Below are positions 7,718 to 14,527 of a stretch of 39,466 nt of DNA, piece by piece; positions within the stretch are counted from its first letter, which is position 1, and the number at the start of each line of letters is the position of its first letter. A program made the position numbers and the translations under genes. The notes under the pieces were generated by a model. That model made no database searches and was not told the DNA's origin. It worked only from the letters and a program-made list of their open reading frames with translations. The stretch comes from Desulfosporosinus sp. (GTDB lineage: Bacteria > Bacillota > Desulfitobacteriia > Desulfitobacteriales > Desulfitobacteriaceae): the NCBI GenBank assembly GCA_031292055.1, contig JARLHV010000016.1, positions 1 to 39,466 of the forward strand, read 5' to 3'.

Positions 7718-9364
7718 ATGAAAGTTCGAAAATCGGTTACTATTTTTGAGGATGAAATTGCCGTATATGATGAAGCAAGGGAGTATTTAAAGCAGGAGAG
7801 TTTTAATAAGGACGAGCTGGTACAGAAATTTGAGGAAGTCATTAATAAATATTGCAGGCTTATCAATACGACTCGAAGGTTGTGTAGTATCAGTGATGTG
7901 CAGAGTAAAGAGTTGAAACGACGTGAGATAGAAATAAAGAATCTTTTAGATAATTCCGATCAGGGTTTTCTGACCTTTGGTAAGAATCTGCGCGTCGATA
8001 AGGAGCATAGCTCTGAGTGTACTCGGATTTTCAACAAGAAAATAAAGAATAAGGATATATTGGAACTTTTGCATGCTGAAAACGAAGCACAAAATCAGCT
8101 TTTTGCGAATGTATTCAGAGCTGTATTTGATTTGCAGGATAGAGAAGCTCAGTTAGCTTGCCTAGGTGACTTGCCTAATCTTATTAAAATTAATGAGAAT
8201 TATATTATCGTAAAATATAAGATTATCAACACAGATGAGTTCGAAGAAAATAGTGAACGACTGATGTTGATTCTTACCGATATCACGGAACGGAAGAAAG
8301 TAGAAGATCAGATTTTATTTTTGAGTTTCCATGACAAGCTCACGGCTTTGTTTAATAGGGCTTATGTGGAAGGTGTTATGCCTCAGCTACAAACTGAGTC
8401 TAACCTTCCATTTAGTATTATTATGGCGGATTTAAATGCTTTGAAGCTCGTTAATGATGTTTTTGGCCATGAATATGGCGATAAAATGATTGTGCAGGCC
8501 GCCAAAGTGTTTCTCAAGTGCTGTCGCAAGAGTGATATTATTGCTCGTTGGGGTGGAGACGAATTTTTGCTCGTACTCCCTGGTGCCAATCAGCAAGTAT
8601 GTGCAAGGATTTGTGATAACATTAAGGCCATGTTTGACTCGCTACCAATCGAACAAATGGGATTGAGTGCTGCACTTGGAGGAGCCACTATTGAAAACTG
8701 GAAGACGGATATCTCTGAACTTATTAGTGTAGCAGATCATGTTATGTACAGTAACAAGCTCAAGGAAAGCAAAAATACCCGTGAAACGGTTATTTTTAGC
8801 GTTAAAAAACTTTTGGAATCCAAATGTTCTGCTTATATCGGACAGAGTGAAAGAGTTGAAGCTATCGCCTATAGATTTGCGCAACTTTGGGAGAGTGGGG
8901 AAGAGCAACAAGGAATGGCGGATCTGTTACTACTAGCCCGGTTGCATGATATCGGGAAGGTGGCAATGCCTGCTGAATTACTCAATAATTGCACCGCCTT
9001 ATCTGAGTGTGAATTAAAGACTATTCGTAAATATCCGGAAATAGGATACAGAATGGCCCAATCGATTGGAGAACCAGTACTAGCCCAATCGTTGCTTGCC
9101 CTTCAAGAGCAATGGGGCGGCAATGGTTATCCCTATGGTCTGAAAGGAGATCAGATACCTTTTTTTGCGCGTATCATCGCAATCATTAAAGCATATGATG
9201 TCATGACTCACGACCAGCCCTATAAACCCAAAATGAGCCGAGAAGATGCGTTGAGAGAATTGGAACGCTGCGCTGGAACCCAGTTTGATCCGAATCTATT
9301 ACGTTTTTTCCTGGATAACGCTTGTTATGTCATAGATTCCACCTCTGGCACTTCAGATGAGTAA
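7718..9364 (+). CDS. Diguanylate cyclase (GGDEF) with degenerate HD-GYP domain, SiaD counterpart
   Basis: 548 residues: an N-terminal coiled-coil (1-75), a PAS-like region ending in TDITERKKVED (80-197), a GGDEF domain (about 198-360) and an HD-GYP region (about 361-535). The GGDEF domain looks active: DKLTALFNR (206-214), GGDEF (279-283) and an inhibitory-site RKSD (270-273) five residues upstream. In the HD-GYP region H410-D411 and GYP (470-472) remain, but the usual first His reads Q376, the KHP His reads Y439, the HHE pair reads LQE (462-464) and the VAD Asp reads K491, so c-di-GMP hydrolysis is doubtful. As the last gene of the Sia-like cassette it probably makes c-di-GMP when bound by the SiaC-like protein. 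Start: ATG 7718, overlapping no other gene; the site before it is weak. Confidence 0.88.
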   Translation: MKVRKSVTIFEDEIAVYDEAREYLKQESFNKDELVQKFEEVINKYCRLINTTRRLCSISDVQSKELKRREIEIKNLLDNSDQGFLTFGKNLRVDKEHSSECTRIFNKKIKNKDILELLHAENEAQNQLFANVFRAVFDLQDREAQLACLGDLPNLIKINENYIIVKYKIINTDEFEENSERLMLILTDITERKKVEDQILFLSFHDKLTALFNRAYVEGVMPQLQTESNLPFSIIMADLNALKLVNDVFGHEYGDKMIVQAAKVFLKCCRKSDIIARWGGDEFLLVLPGANQQVCARICDNIKAMFDSLPIEQMGLSAALGGATIENWKTDISELISVADHVMYSNKLKESKNTRETVIFSVKKLLESKCSAYIGQSERVEAIAYRFAQLWESGEEQQGMADLLLLARLHDIGKVAMPAELLNNCTALSECELKTIRKYPEIGYRMAQSIGEPVLAQSLLALQEQWGGNGYPYGLKGDQIPFFARIIAIIKAYDVMTHDQPYKPKMSREDALRELERCAGTQFDPNLLRFFLDNACYVIDSTSGTSDE

Positions 9365-9408
9365 GAAGGATGATTTTGCCAGAAAACTCACGTTTCCTTT
9401 AATATTGA

Positions 9409-9450
9409 AGCCTTTGGAATGCCGTTTAGTGGCACTCCAAAGGCTTTTTT
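9409..9450 (+). terminator. Strong Rho-independent terminator after the Sia-like cassette
   Basis: AGCCTTTGGA pairs with TCCAAAGGCT, with GCC/GGC inside, followed by TTTTTT. It closes the operon that began near 4822. Confidence 0.9.
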
Positions 9451-9509
9451 GTTCCTTTTATTCCATTTGCCAAGCGCAGCAACGTGAGACGGATTATATT
9501 TCATTTATC

Positions 9510-9538
9510 CAATATAATTTTTCTTTTCGGGAATAATA
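9510..9538 (+). promoter_or_regulatory. Candidate forespore (SigF/SigG) promoter of dacF
   Basis: GGGAATAATA at 9529-9538 fits the -10 consensus GGnnAnAnTR of SigF. The -35 is poorer (CAATATA at 9510-9516, spacing shorter than usual). In Bacillus dacF is SigF-dependent, which makes the match plausible. Confidence 0.3.
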
Positions 9539-9566
9539 AGAACATACTAAATAAGGAGGAGTTAAG

Positions 9567-10718
9567 ATGCGGAAAAGTTTAGCAATCGTTTTAACGGTTA
9601 TGGTCTTTGTCCTTGGCAACATAAGCTTTGCTAACGTTCAACCTGTGTTGGGTGCGGAGATCGTGACGGATGCCACAAGTGCCATTCTCATGGACGCAGC
9701 ATCCGGTCAGATTCTCTACGAAAAAGAATCACATAAAGAACTACCACCGGCAAGCGTCACAAAACTTATGACATTACTGGTAGCGGCGGATGCCGTAGCG
9801 TCTGGAAAAGTAAAATTAACGGACAAAGTGACAGCCAGCGAAAATGCCAGCAAACTCGGGGGTTCTCAAATCTATCTTGAACCAGGAGAAACATTTACTT
9901 TAGAACAAATGTTAATTGCCATAGCTGTGGGATCAGCTAATGATGGCTGTGTTGCCGTGGCGGAACATATTGACGGGACCCATGAAGCCTTTGTGGAAGA
10001 AATGAACAGTAAGGCCCAAGCTTTAGGTTTGAAAAATACGCATTTTGTGAATGCTTATGGGTTGCCGGCTGAAGGGCACTATACAAGCGCCTATGATTTG
10101 GCGCTCATTGGCAGAGAAGCTCTCAAGTATCCTTTAATACGAAGGTTGACCAGTATTAAAGAATTTGACTTACGGGACGGAAAATTTAAGCTTTGGAATA
10201 CTAATAAATTATTATGGTGGTACCCTGGGGCAGACGGTTTCAAGACAGGGTGGACAAATGAAGCGAAATATTGTTTAGCTTCGACAGTAGAAAGAAATGG
10301 TTTGCGATTGATTTGTGTCGTTATGGGTGTTCCCCAAGTGAGAGGACATTTTGCGGAATCTATGAAAATTTATAACTATGGTTTTGCAAAATATGAGTTT
10401 AAGCAGTTTGCTCCGGCTGAACAAAAACAGGGTGTCGTTAAGGTTCGCAAAGGAATAGAAGATGAAGTTGTAGCAATAACTGAAAAACCTTTAGGTGCAA
10501 CAGTGGAAAAAGGGAAAGATAAAAATTTCTGGGTCGAGACGAAACTCAACCCGGAAATCAGTGCACCAATTCAAAAAGGACAAAAGTTAGGAGAAGTTCT
10601 TCTTTATCGCAATGATCAGTTGCAAGCAAGTGTGAATTTGATTGCTGATCACTCCATTGCCAGGGCAGGTTTGGCTGAGCAAATGACACGCACGCTGAAA
10701 GGGGTTTTTGGTTATTAG
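9567..10718 (+). CDS. dacF: D-alanyl-D-alanine carboxypeptidase DacF (peptidase S11)
   Basis: 383 residues: signal peptide (1-30, ending VLGA), a serine transpeptidase-fold domain (31-280) and a C-terminal beta-sandwich (PBP5_C, about 285-375). The active-site triad of motifs is intact: SVTK with nucleophile S63 and K66, SAN (123-125) and KTG (226-228). It trims the terminal D-Ala of peptidoglycan stem peptides, here probably in spore cortex or germ wall, since the spoIIA operon follows. Strong site AAGGAGGAG before the ATG. Its 3' end lies only eight bases from the 3' end of the convergent sigF. Confidence 0.93.
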   Translation: MRKSLAIVLTVMVFVLGNISFANVQPVLGAEIVTDATSAILMDAASGQILYEKESHKELPPASVTKLMTLLVAADAVASGKVKLTDKVTASENASKLGGSQIYLEPGETFTLEQMLIAIAVGSANDGCVAVAEHIDGTHEAFVEEMNSKAQALGLKNTHFVNAYGLPAEGHYTSAYDLALIGREALKYPLIRRLTSIKEFDLRDGKFKLWNTNKLLWWYPGADGFKTGWTNEAKYCLASTVERNGLRLICVVMGVPQVRGHFAESMKIYNYGFAKYEFKQFAPAEQKQGVVKVRKGIEDEVVAITEKPLGATVEKGKDKNFWVETKLNPEISAPIQKGQKLGEVLLYRNDQLQASVNLIADHSIARAGLAEQMTRTLKGVFGY

Positions 10719-10726
10719 TTCAGTGT

Positions 10727-11542
10727 TCAGTCTTTGTTGGGGATATCTAAGTCGTCGAGGTCTGAGCAATCCTTAATCTGAGATAATTGACGAATTTTGT
10801 GGAGAGCAGCTCGCTCAATACGAGAAATTTGAACCTGTGAAAGCTGAAGGAGACTGGCGATTTGGCTTTGGGTTTTATCTTCAAAAAATCGCATTAAAAG
10901 GACACGTTTTTCACGTTCTGGTAATTTGTCGAGGGCTTCTTTGAGGGCGATATTTTCGAACCAGCTAGGGTCAAGCTCCTTTTCTGTAGAGAGTTGATCG
11001 AGAACGAAGATGGGATCGGAGTCGTCTTGGTAAAGCGTATCATAGATCGAGGTTGGACTTTGGATTGCTTCAAGTGCGGCCACGATCTCATCCCGCTCAA
11101 CCCCTATTTTAGTTGCGATTTCCCCGATGGTTGCCTCTCGGCCTAACGTTGCAGAAAGTTCATCTCGGGCGCGATTTACTTTATAAACTAACTCCTTGTA
11201 GGAACGAGGAACCTTCACAGGATGGTCATCTCGGAGAAAACGCCGAATTTCGCCGATGATCATTGGAACTGCATACGTCGAAAACTTCACCCCGTAAGTA
11301 AAGTCAAATTTGTCGATGGCTTTAATCAGGCCGATTGTTCCGATCTGAAAGAGATCTTCGATCTCATAGCCGCGATGAGCAAAACGCTGCACCAAATTAA
11401 AAATGAGTTTTAAGTTGCAATTAATTAAACGTTCGCGGGCTACAGCATCCCCTTCTTTAGCAGCATGAAGGTTGAGCATCATTTCCTTATCAGAGAGCAA
11501 CGGGAAGTGGGGTAGATTCATTTCAGTTAGTCGTTGAATCAT
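10727..11542 (-). CDS. sigF: RNA polymerase sporulation sigma factor SigF
   Basis: A 271-residue sigma-70 family factor. Region 2 is visible in LKLIFNLVQRFAHRG, EDLFQIGTIGLIKAIDKFD and FSTYAVPMIIGEIRRFLRDD, region 3 in EATIGEIATKIGVE, and region 4 in ALDKLPEREKRVLLMRFF and TQSQIASLLQLSQVQISRIERAAL. It starts the forespore programme once SpoIIAB releases it. It is the last gene of an operon with spoIIAA and spoIIAB, which makes SigF preferred over the related SigG. Start ATG at 11542, with GGGGGGA nearby. The operon runs opposite to dacF and spoVA, unlike Bacillus, where they are co-directional. Confidence 0.95.
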   Translation of the reverse strand: MIQRLTEMNLPHFPLLSDKEMMLNLHAAKEGDAVARERLINCNLKLIFNLVQRFAHRGYEIEDLFQIGTIGLIKAIDKFDFTYGVKFSTYAVPMIIGEIRRFLRDDHPVKVPRSYKELVYKVNRARDELSATLGREATIGEIATKIGVERDEIVAALEAIQSPTSIYDTLYQDDSDPIFVLDQLSTEKELDPSWFENIALKEALDKLPEREKRVLLMRFFEDKTQSQIASLLQLSQVQISRIERAALHKIRQLSQIKDCSDLDDLDIPNKD

Positions 11543-11553
11543 AATATCCCCCC

Positions 11554-11991
11554 CTAATGCGAGGCGGTGGGTGTTTGCTTGAGATGCTTAATCATGGTTA
11601 CGGTTGTTCCCACTTCAAGCGCAGAGTCTACTTGAAGTTCGTCCATGAAAGATTGCATGAAGACAAAGCCCAGGCCCATTCGTTCCGGATCCGTACTGTA
11701 AGCAGGTTGCATGGCTTGCTCAACATCTGAGATGCCACACCCTTCATCTTTCACGACAATTTTAAGGGTATCTCCAGTGATCTCCAGATCGAGGTAGACA
11801 ATGTGATTAGGGTCATTCTTGTATCCGTGGATGATGGCATTGGAAACAGCTTCAGAAACAGCGACTTTGAGTTCTTCGATGTCATTAAGTGAAAGATCCA
11901 GTTGTGCTCCTACTGAGGCAATGAGCAAACGGGTAATGCCTACATTTTCAGAAATACTTGAAAATGTGAGAATTAATTGATTGGTTTTCAT
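11554..11991 (-). CDS. spoIIAB: Anti-sigma F factor and protein kinase SpoIIAB
   Basis: A 145-residue GHKL ATPase of normal length. N-box EAVSNAIIHGY (47-57), G1 box DEGCGI (82-87) and G2 MGLGFVFM (105-112) are all present. It binds SigF with ATP, and also phosphorylates SpoIIAA on serine; unphosphorylated SpoIIAA frees SigF. The stop codon is 11 bases before sigF and the ATG (11989-11991) is at the stop of spoIIAA, so translation is probably coupled. Confidence 0.95.
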   Translation of the reverse strand: MKTNQLILTFSSISENVGITRLLIASVGAQLDLSLNDIEELKVAVSEAVSNAIIHGYKNDPNHIVYLDLEITGDTLKIVVKDEGCGISDVEQAMQPAYSTDPERMGLGFVFMQSFMDELQVDSALEVGTTVTMIKHLKQTPTASH

Positions 11992-12336
11992 TTAGGCTCC
12001 CCTTCCTTCCTCGTAAGCGTGCGCTTCGTCCAAATAGAAGTTAATGATTTTAGGTAGTCCCGACAATTCCATGATCTTATAAATATGTGGAGGCACGTTA
12101 GTGATTTTAAGCTTCCCTCCCAAGGGAAGTAGTTTTTTGTACCTGCCTAGAATAACGCCGAGTCCGGAACTGTCGACAAATTGAACGCCTTGAAGATTGA
12201 GAATGACTCTGCGAATTCCTCGTTTCTCGATCTCAATGTCAATGGCTTGGCGTACCATTGAAGCTGTGTGCATATCCAGTTCACCGTCTAAGCGCAAGAG
12301 TAGGGTCAGGCGCTCTATCTTTTTTTCAAGGTTCAA
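11992..12336 (-). CDS. spoIIAA: Anti-anti-sigma factor SpoIIAA
   Basis: STAS-domain partner-switch protein. The phosphorylation site reads FVDSSGLGVILGRYK, where the first Ser after Asp corresponds to Bacillus Ser58. Start choice is open: an ATG at 12387 gives 131 residues, an ATG at 12342 gives 116, and a TTG at 12336 gives 114. The TTG is chosen because AGGGGGA lies six bases before it, the length then matches the roughly 117 residues of Bacillus SpoIIAA, and a candidate SigH promoter would start the transcript close to the longer ATG. First gene of the spoIIA operon; SpoIIE would be the phosphatase, encoded elsewhere. Confidence 0.93.
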   Translation of the reverse strand: MNLEKKIERLTLLLRLDGELDMHTASMVRQAIDIEIEKRGIRRVILNLQGVQFVDSSGLGVILGRYKKLLPLGGKLKITNVPPHIYKIMELSGLPKIINFYLDEAHAYEEGRGA

Positions 12337-12388
12337 GTCCATTCCCCCTAAATTTATCTCAGTACTAATCATTTCGGTGCTACCCATA

Positions 12389-12419
12389 ATTTTCCTGCTT
12401 GCTTTGAGAAAAATTCCTG
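12389..12419 (-). promoter_or_regulatory. Candidate SigH promoter of the spoIIA operon
   Basis: On the minus strand CCAGGAATTT (12411-12420) fits the SigH -35 (RnAGGAwww) and CAGGAAAAT (12389-12397) resembles the -10 (RnnGAATww), 13 bases apart. Bacillus spoIIA is SigH- and Spo0A-dependent. The -10 is one base off consensus. If real, transcription starts near 12382 and the internal SpoIIAA start is favoured. Confidence 0.4.
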
Positions 12420-12468
12420 GGAAAGCTTGTCGAAATTAGGGATTTAACTAAAAGACTGACTTGAATAA

Positions 12469-12497
12469 GTATAATTTAATTAATTTAGATAATAATA
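12469..12497 (+). promoter_or_regulatory. Candidate forespore (SigG) promoter of the spoVA operon
   Basis: GTATA (12469-12473) and AATAATA (12491-12497) are separated by 17 bases, the spacing of SigG promoters (-35 GhATR, -10 CATnnTA, one mismatch here). It lies about 37 bases upstream of spoVAC. Bacillus spoVA is transcribed by SigG. Confidence 0.45.
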
Positions 12498-12533
12498 GAA
12501 ATTATGTGTCACTGTAAGGAAGGAGGCATCAGG

Positions 12534-13001
12534 ATGGCTAATCAATCGTCGCGTCAACCTACAATCACAGTAACCCCAGAACAGTATAAGTCATTAGCTC
12601 AGCAATATACGCCTAAGCCTACCGTTGTTAAAAACGTGGTGCGGGCCTTTTTCGTGGGAGGAATTATTTGTGTGATTGGTCAGATTATCATTAATCTATT
12701 TGTCATAGCTGGGTTAAATCGTATTGATGCCTCGACAGCAGCAACTGCGACAATGATCTTTCTGGGAGCAATGTTAACAGGTTTAGGGGTTTACGATGAA
12801 ATTGGAAAATTTGGAGGAGCTGGCTCCATTGTTCCGATCACTGGGTTTGCCAACTCTATTGTTGCCCCTGCCATGGAATTTAAACGGGAAGGATATGTGC
12901 TAGGTGTTGGAGCAAAGCTGTTTACAGTCGCGGGTCCCGTGCTGGTATATGGTATTGCGACATCGATTGTGGTGGGTATTGTTTATTTTTTCTTACACTA
13001 A
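12534..13001 (+). CDS. spoVAC: Stage V sporulation protein AC
   Basis: A 155-residue inner spore membrane protein with four hydrophobic stretches: AFFVGGIICVIGQIIINLFV, the segment around ATATMIFLGAMLTGLGVY, the one after GGAGSIVPITGF, and the C-terminal VAGPVLVYGIATSIVVGIVYFF. SpoVAC is thought to form the mechanosensitive pore moving Ca-dipicolinate during sporulation and germination. The ATG at 12534 follows AAGGAGGCATCAGG; an in-frame ATG at 12504 would put that site inside the gene. First gene of spoVAC-AD-AE-AF; spoVAA and spoVAB are missing, as is common in Clostridia. Confidence 0.95.
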   Translation: MANQSSRQPTITVTPEQYKSLAQQYTPKPTVVKNVVRAFFVGGIICVIGQIIINLFVIAGLNRIDASTAATATMIFLGAMLTGLGVYDEIGKFGGAGSIVPITGFANSIVAPAMEFKREGYVLGVGAKLFTVAGPVLVYGIATSIVVGIVYFFLH

Positions 13002-13051
13002 GGCACCATAAGACAATAAGACTCTAGCATTAATGAATGGGGATGTAAGGC

Positions 13052-14059
13052 ATGGATTTAAAACGAATGGGAAACCAGACCGTGGTGTTTGCTAACCCCC
13101 CGGTCATTTTATCTTCTTATTCTGTGGTAGGTCCCAAAGAGGGACAAGGTCCTCTTGGCAAAACATTTAGTAAGGTATGGAAAGACCAACTAAATGGTGA
13201 GAAATCTTGGGAGTTCGCGGAATCTAAAATGCTGCGAGAGGCCTTGGAAGGGGCGATTGCTCAAGTGAACGTCCCTAGTGGGCACATTGACTTCATGCTC
13301 GCCGGAGACTTACTTAATCAAATGATCTCCTCGAATTTTGCTGCCCGACAATTGGCCTTACCTTTTATAGGTATCTATGGGGCCTGTTCTACGATGGCCT
13401 TGGGTATGGCCTTGGGAAGCATGCTGATTGACGGAGGGTTCGCCCGGTATGTTTTGGTTGGCGTATCCAGTCACCATGATACGGCTGAGCGGCAATTCCG
13501 TGCGCCAACGGAACATGGTACACAAAGGGCAATGAGTGCTCAGTGGACGGTGACAGGGGCAGGAAGTGTACTGCTTGGACAGACTGGTGTCGGGCCGCGG
13601 ATTACTTCAGCTACGCTCGGCAGGGTTGTCGATTATGCGGAAAGCAATGTCAATAATATGGGTTCAGCCATGGCCCCGGCGGTCGCTGACACGATTCTTA
13701 ATCACTTGCATGATTTGCACCGCCATCCAGCGGATTATGATCTGATTGCTTCCGGGGATTTGGGAGCAGTTGGGCTAGCACTTGCAGGAGAAGTCCTTAA
13801 GCAAAGTGGTAGGGATATGGGGACGGGATTCACCGATTGTGGGGTTATGATTTTTGATGCCAATCAAGATGTCCATGCGGGAGCAAGTGGCTGTGGCTGT
13901 TCGGCGGTAGTTTTTGCAGGAAATATTATGCAAAGAATTAAAGCCGGAGAGCTAAAGCGAGTCTTACTAGTGGGGAGTGGCGCTTTGCATAGCTCTACGT
14001 CGGCACTCCAGGGTGAATCCATTCCTGGTATTGGGCATGCAGTAGTTATCGAGGCGTGA
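13052..14059 (+). CDS. spoVAD: Stage V sporulation protein AD
   Basis: A 335-residue thiolase-fold protein. The GIYGACSTMALGMALGSMLI stretch is where ketoacyl synthases carry the active-site cysteine, and the conserved SSHHDTAERQFRAPTEHG and TGFTDCGVMIF segments are typical of SpoVAD. It binds dipicolinic acid on the outer face of the spore membrane and is needed for its uptake with SpoVAC and SpoVAE. Soluble, without membrane helices. ATG at 13052, second gene of the operon, 50 bases after spoVAC, with GGGGATG upstream. Confidence 0.95.
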   Translation: MDLKRMGNQTVVFANPPVILSSYSVVGPKEGQGPLGKTFSKVWKDQLNGEKSWEFAESKMLREALEGAIAQVNVPSGHIDFMLAGDLLNQMISSNFAARQLALPFIGIYGACSTMALGMALGSMLIDGGFARYVLVGVSSHHDTAERQFRAPTEHGTQRAMSAQWTVTGAGSVLLGQTGVGPRITSATLGRVVDYAESNVNNMGSAMAPAVADTILNHLHDLHRHPADYDLIASGDLGAVGLALAGEVLKQSGRDMGTGFTDCGVMIFDANQDVHAGASGCGCSAVVFAGNIMQRIKAGELKRVLLVGSGALHSSTSALQGESIPGIGHAVVIEA

Positions 14060-14074
14060 AAGGGGTGAATACCT

Positions 14075-14437
14075 ATGTTTGAAATGATTATGCCAGCTTT
14101 TATTGTTGGTGGTCTGATTTGCGTTATCGGACAACTCCTGATGGATTTAACCAAACCAGCCTTTACTCCTGCCCATGTTCTGGTCTCCTTTGTGACGGGT
14201 GGAGCGATTCTTGGCGCGTTGGGATGGTATGAACCTCTAGTAAAAATCGGAGGAGCAGGGGCCACAATTCCCTTATCCGGTTTTGGATATAGTCTTGCTA
14301 AAGGGGCTATGGAGGCGGTTGGAAAACAAGGGATACTAGGGGCTTTATCCGGAGGGGTTGAAGCAACGGCGGTAGGGATCGCGGCGGCGGTGTTTTTTGG
14401 ATATTTGATGTCCGTCGCGTTTAGCCCCAAAGGATAA
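14075..14437 (+). CDS. spoVAE: Stage V sporulation protein AE (SpoVAEb type)
   Basis: A 120-residue membrane protein with four helices: MPAFIVGGLICVIGQLLMD, AHVLVSFVTGGAILGALGWY, the glycine-rich GGAGATIPLSGFGYSLAKGA stretch, and a C-terminal VEATAVGIAAAVFFGYLMSV. The GxICVIGQ and GGAGxxxPxxGF patterns are shared with SpoVAC, as expected for these related proteins. It works in Ca-dipicolinate transport. It starts 15 bases after spoVAD, with AAAGGGGTG before the ATG. Confidence 0.93.
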   Translation: MFEMIMPAFIVGGLICVIGQLLMDLTKPAFTPAHVLVSFVTGGAILGALGWYEPLVKIGGAGATIPLSGFGYSLAKGAMEAVGKQGILGALSGGVEATAVGIAAAVFFGYLMSVAFSPKG

Positions 14438-14461
14438 AAGCGATGTTCGGTATTCGGGGTT

Positions 14462-14517
14462 CGAATTACGAACTACGAACTACGAACTACGAACTACGAA
14501 CTACGAACTACGAAAAG
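14462..14517. repeat. Tandem 7-bp repeat between spoVAE and spoVAF
   Basis: Six perfect copies of CGAACTA (14469-14510), preceded by one variant CGAATTA and followed by CGAA, directly against the GGGGGG ribosome binding site of spoVAF. Repeat number can change by slippage, changing the spacer length by seven bases. Confidence 0.95.
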
Positions 14518-14527
14518 GGGGGTGTAT

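Noticed and set aside
14462..14517. CRISPR array
   Set aside because: The repeat unit is seven bases with no spacers; it is a simple tandem repeat.
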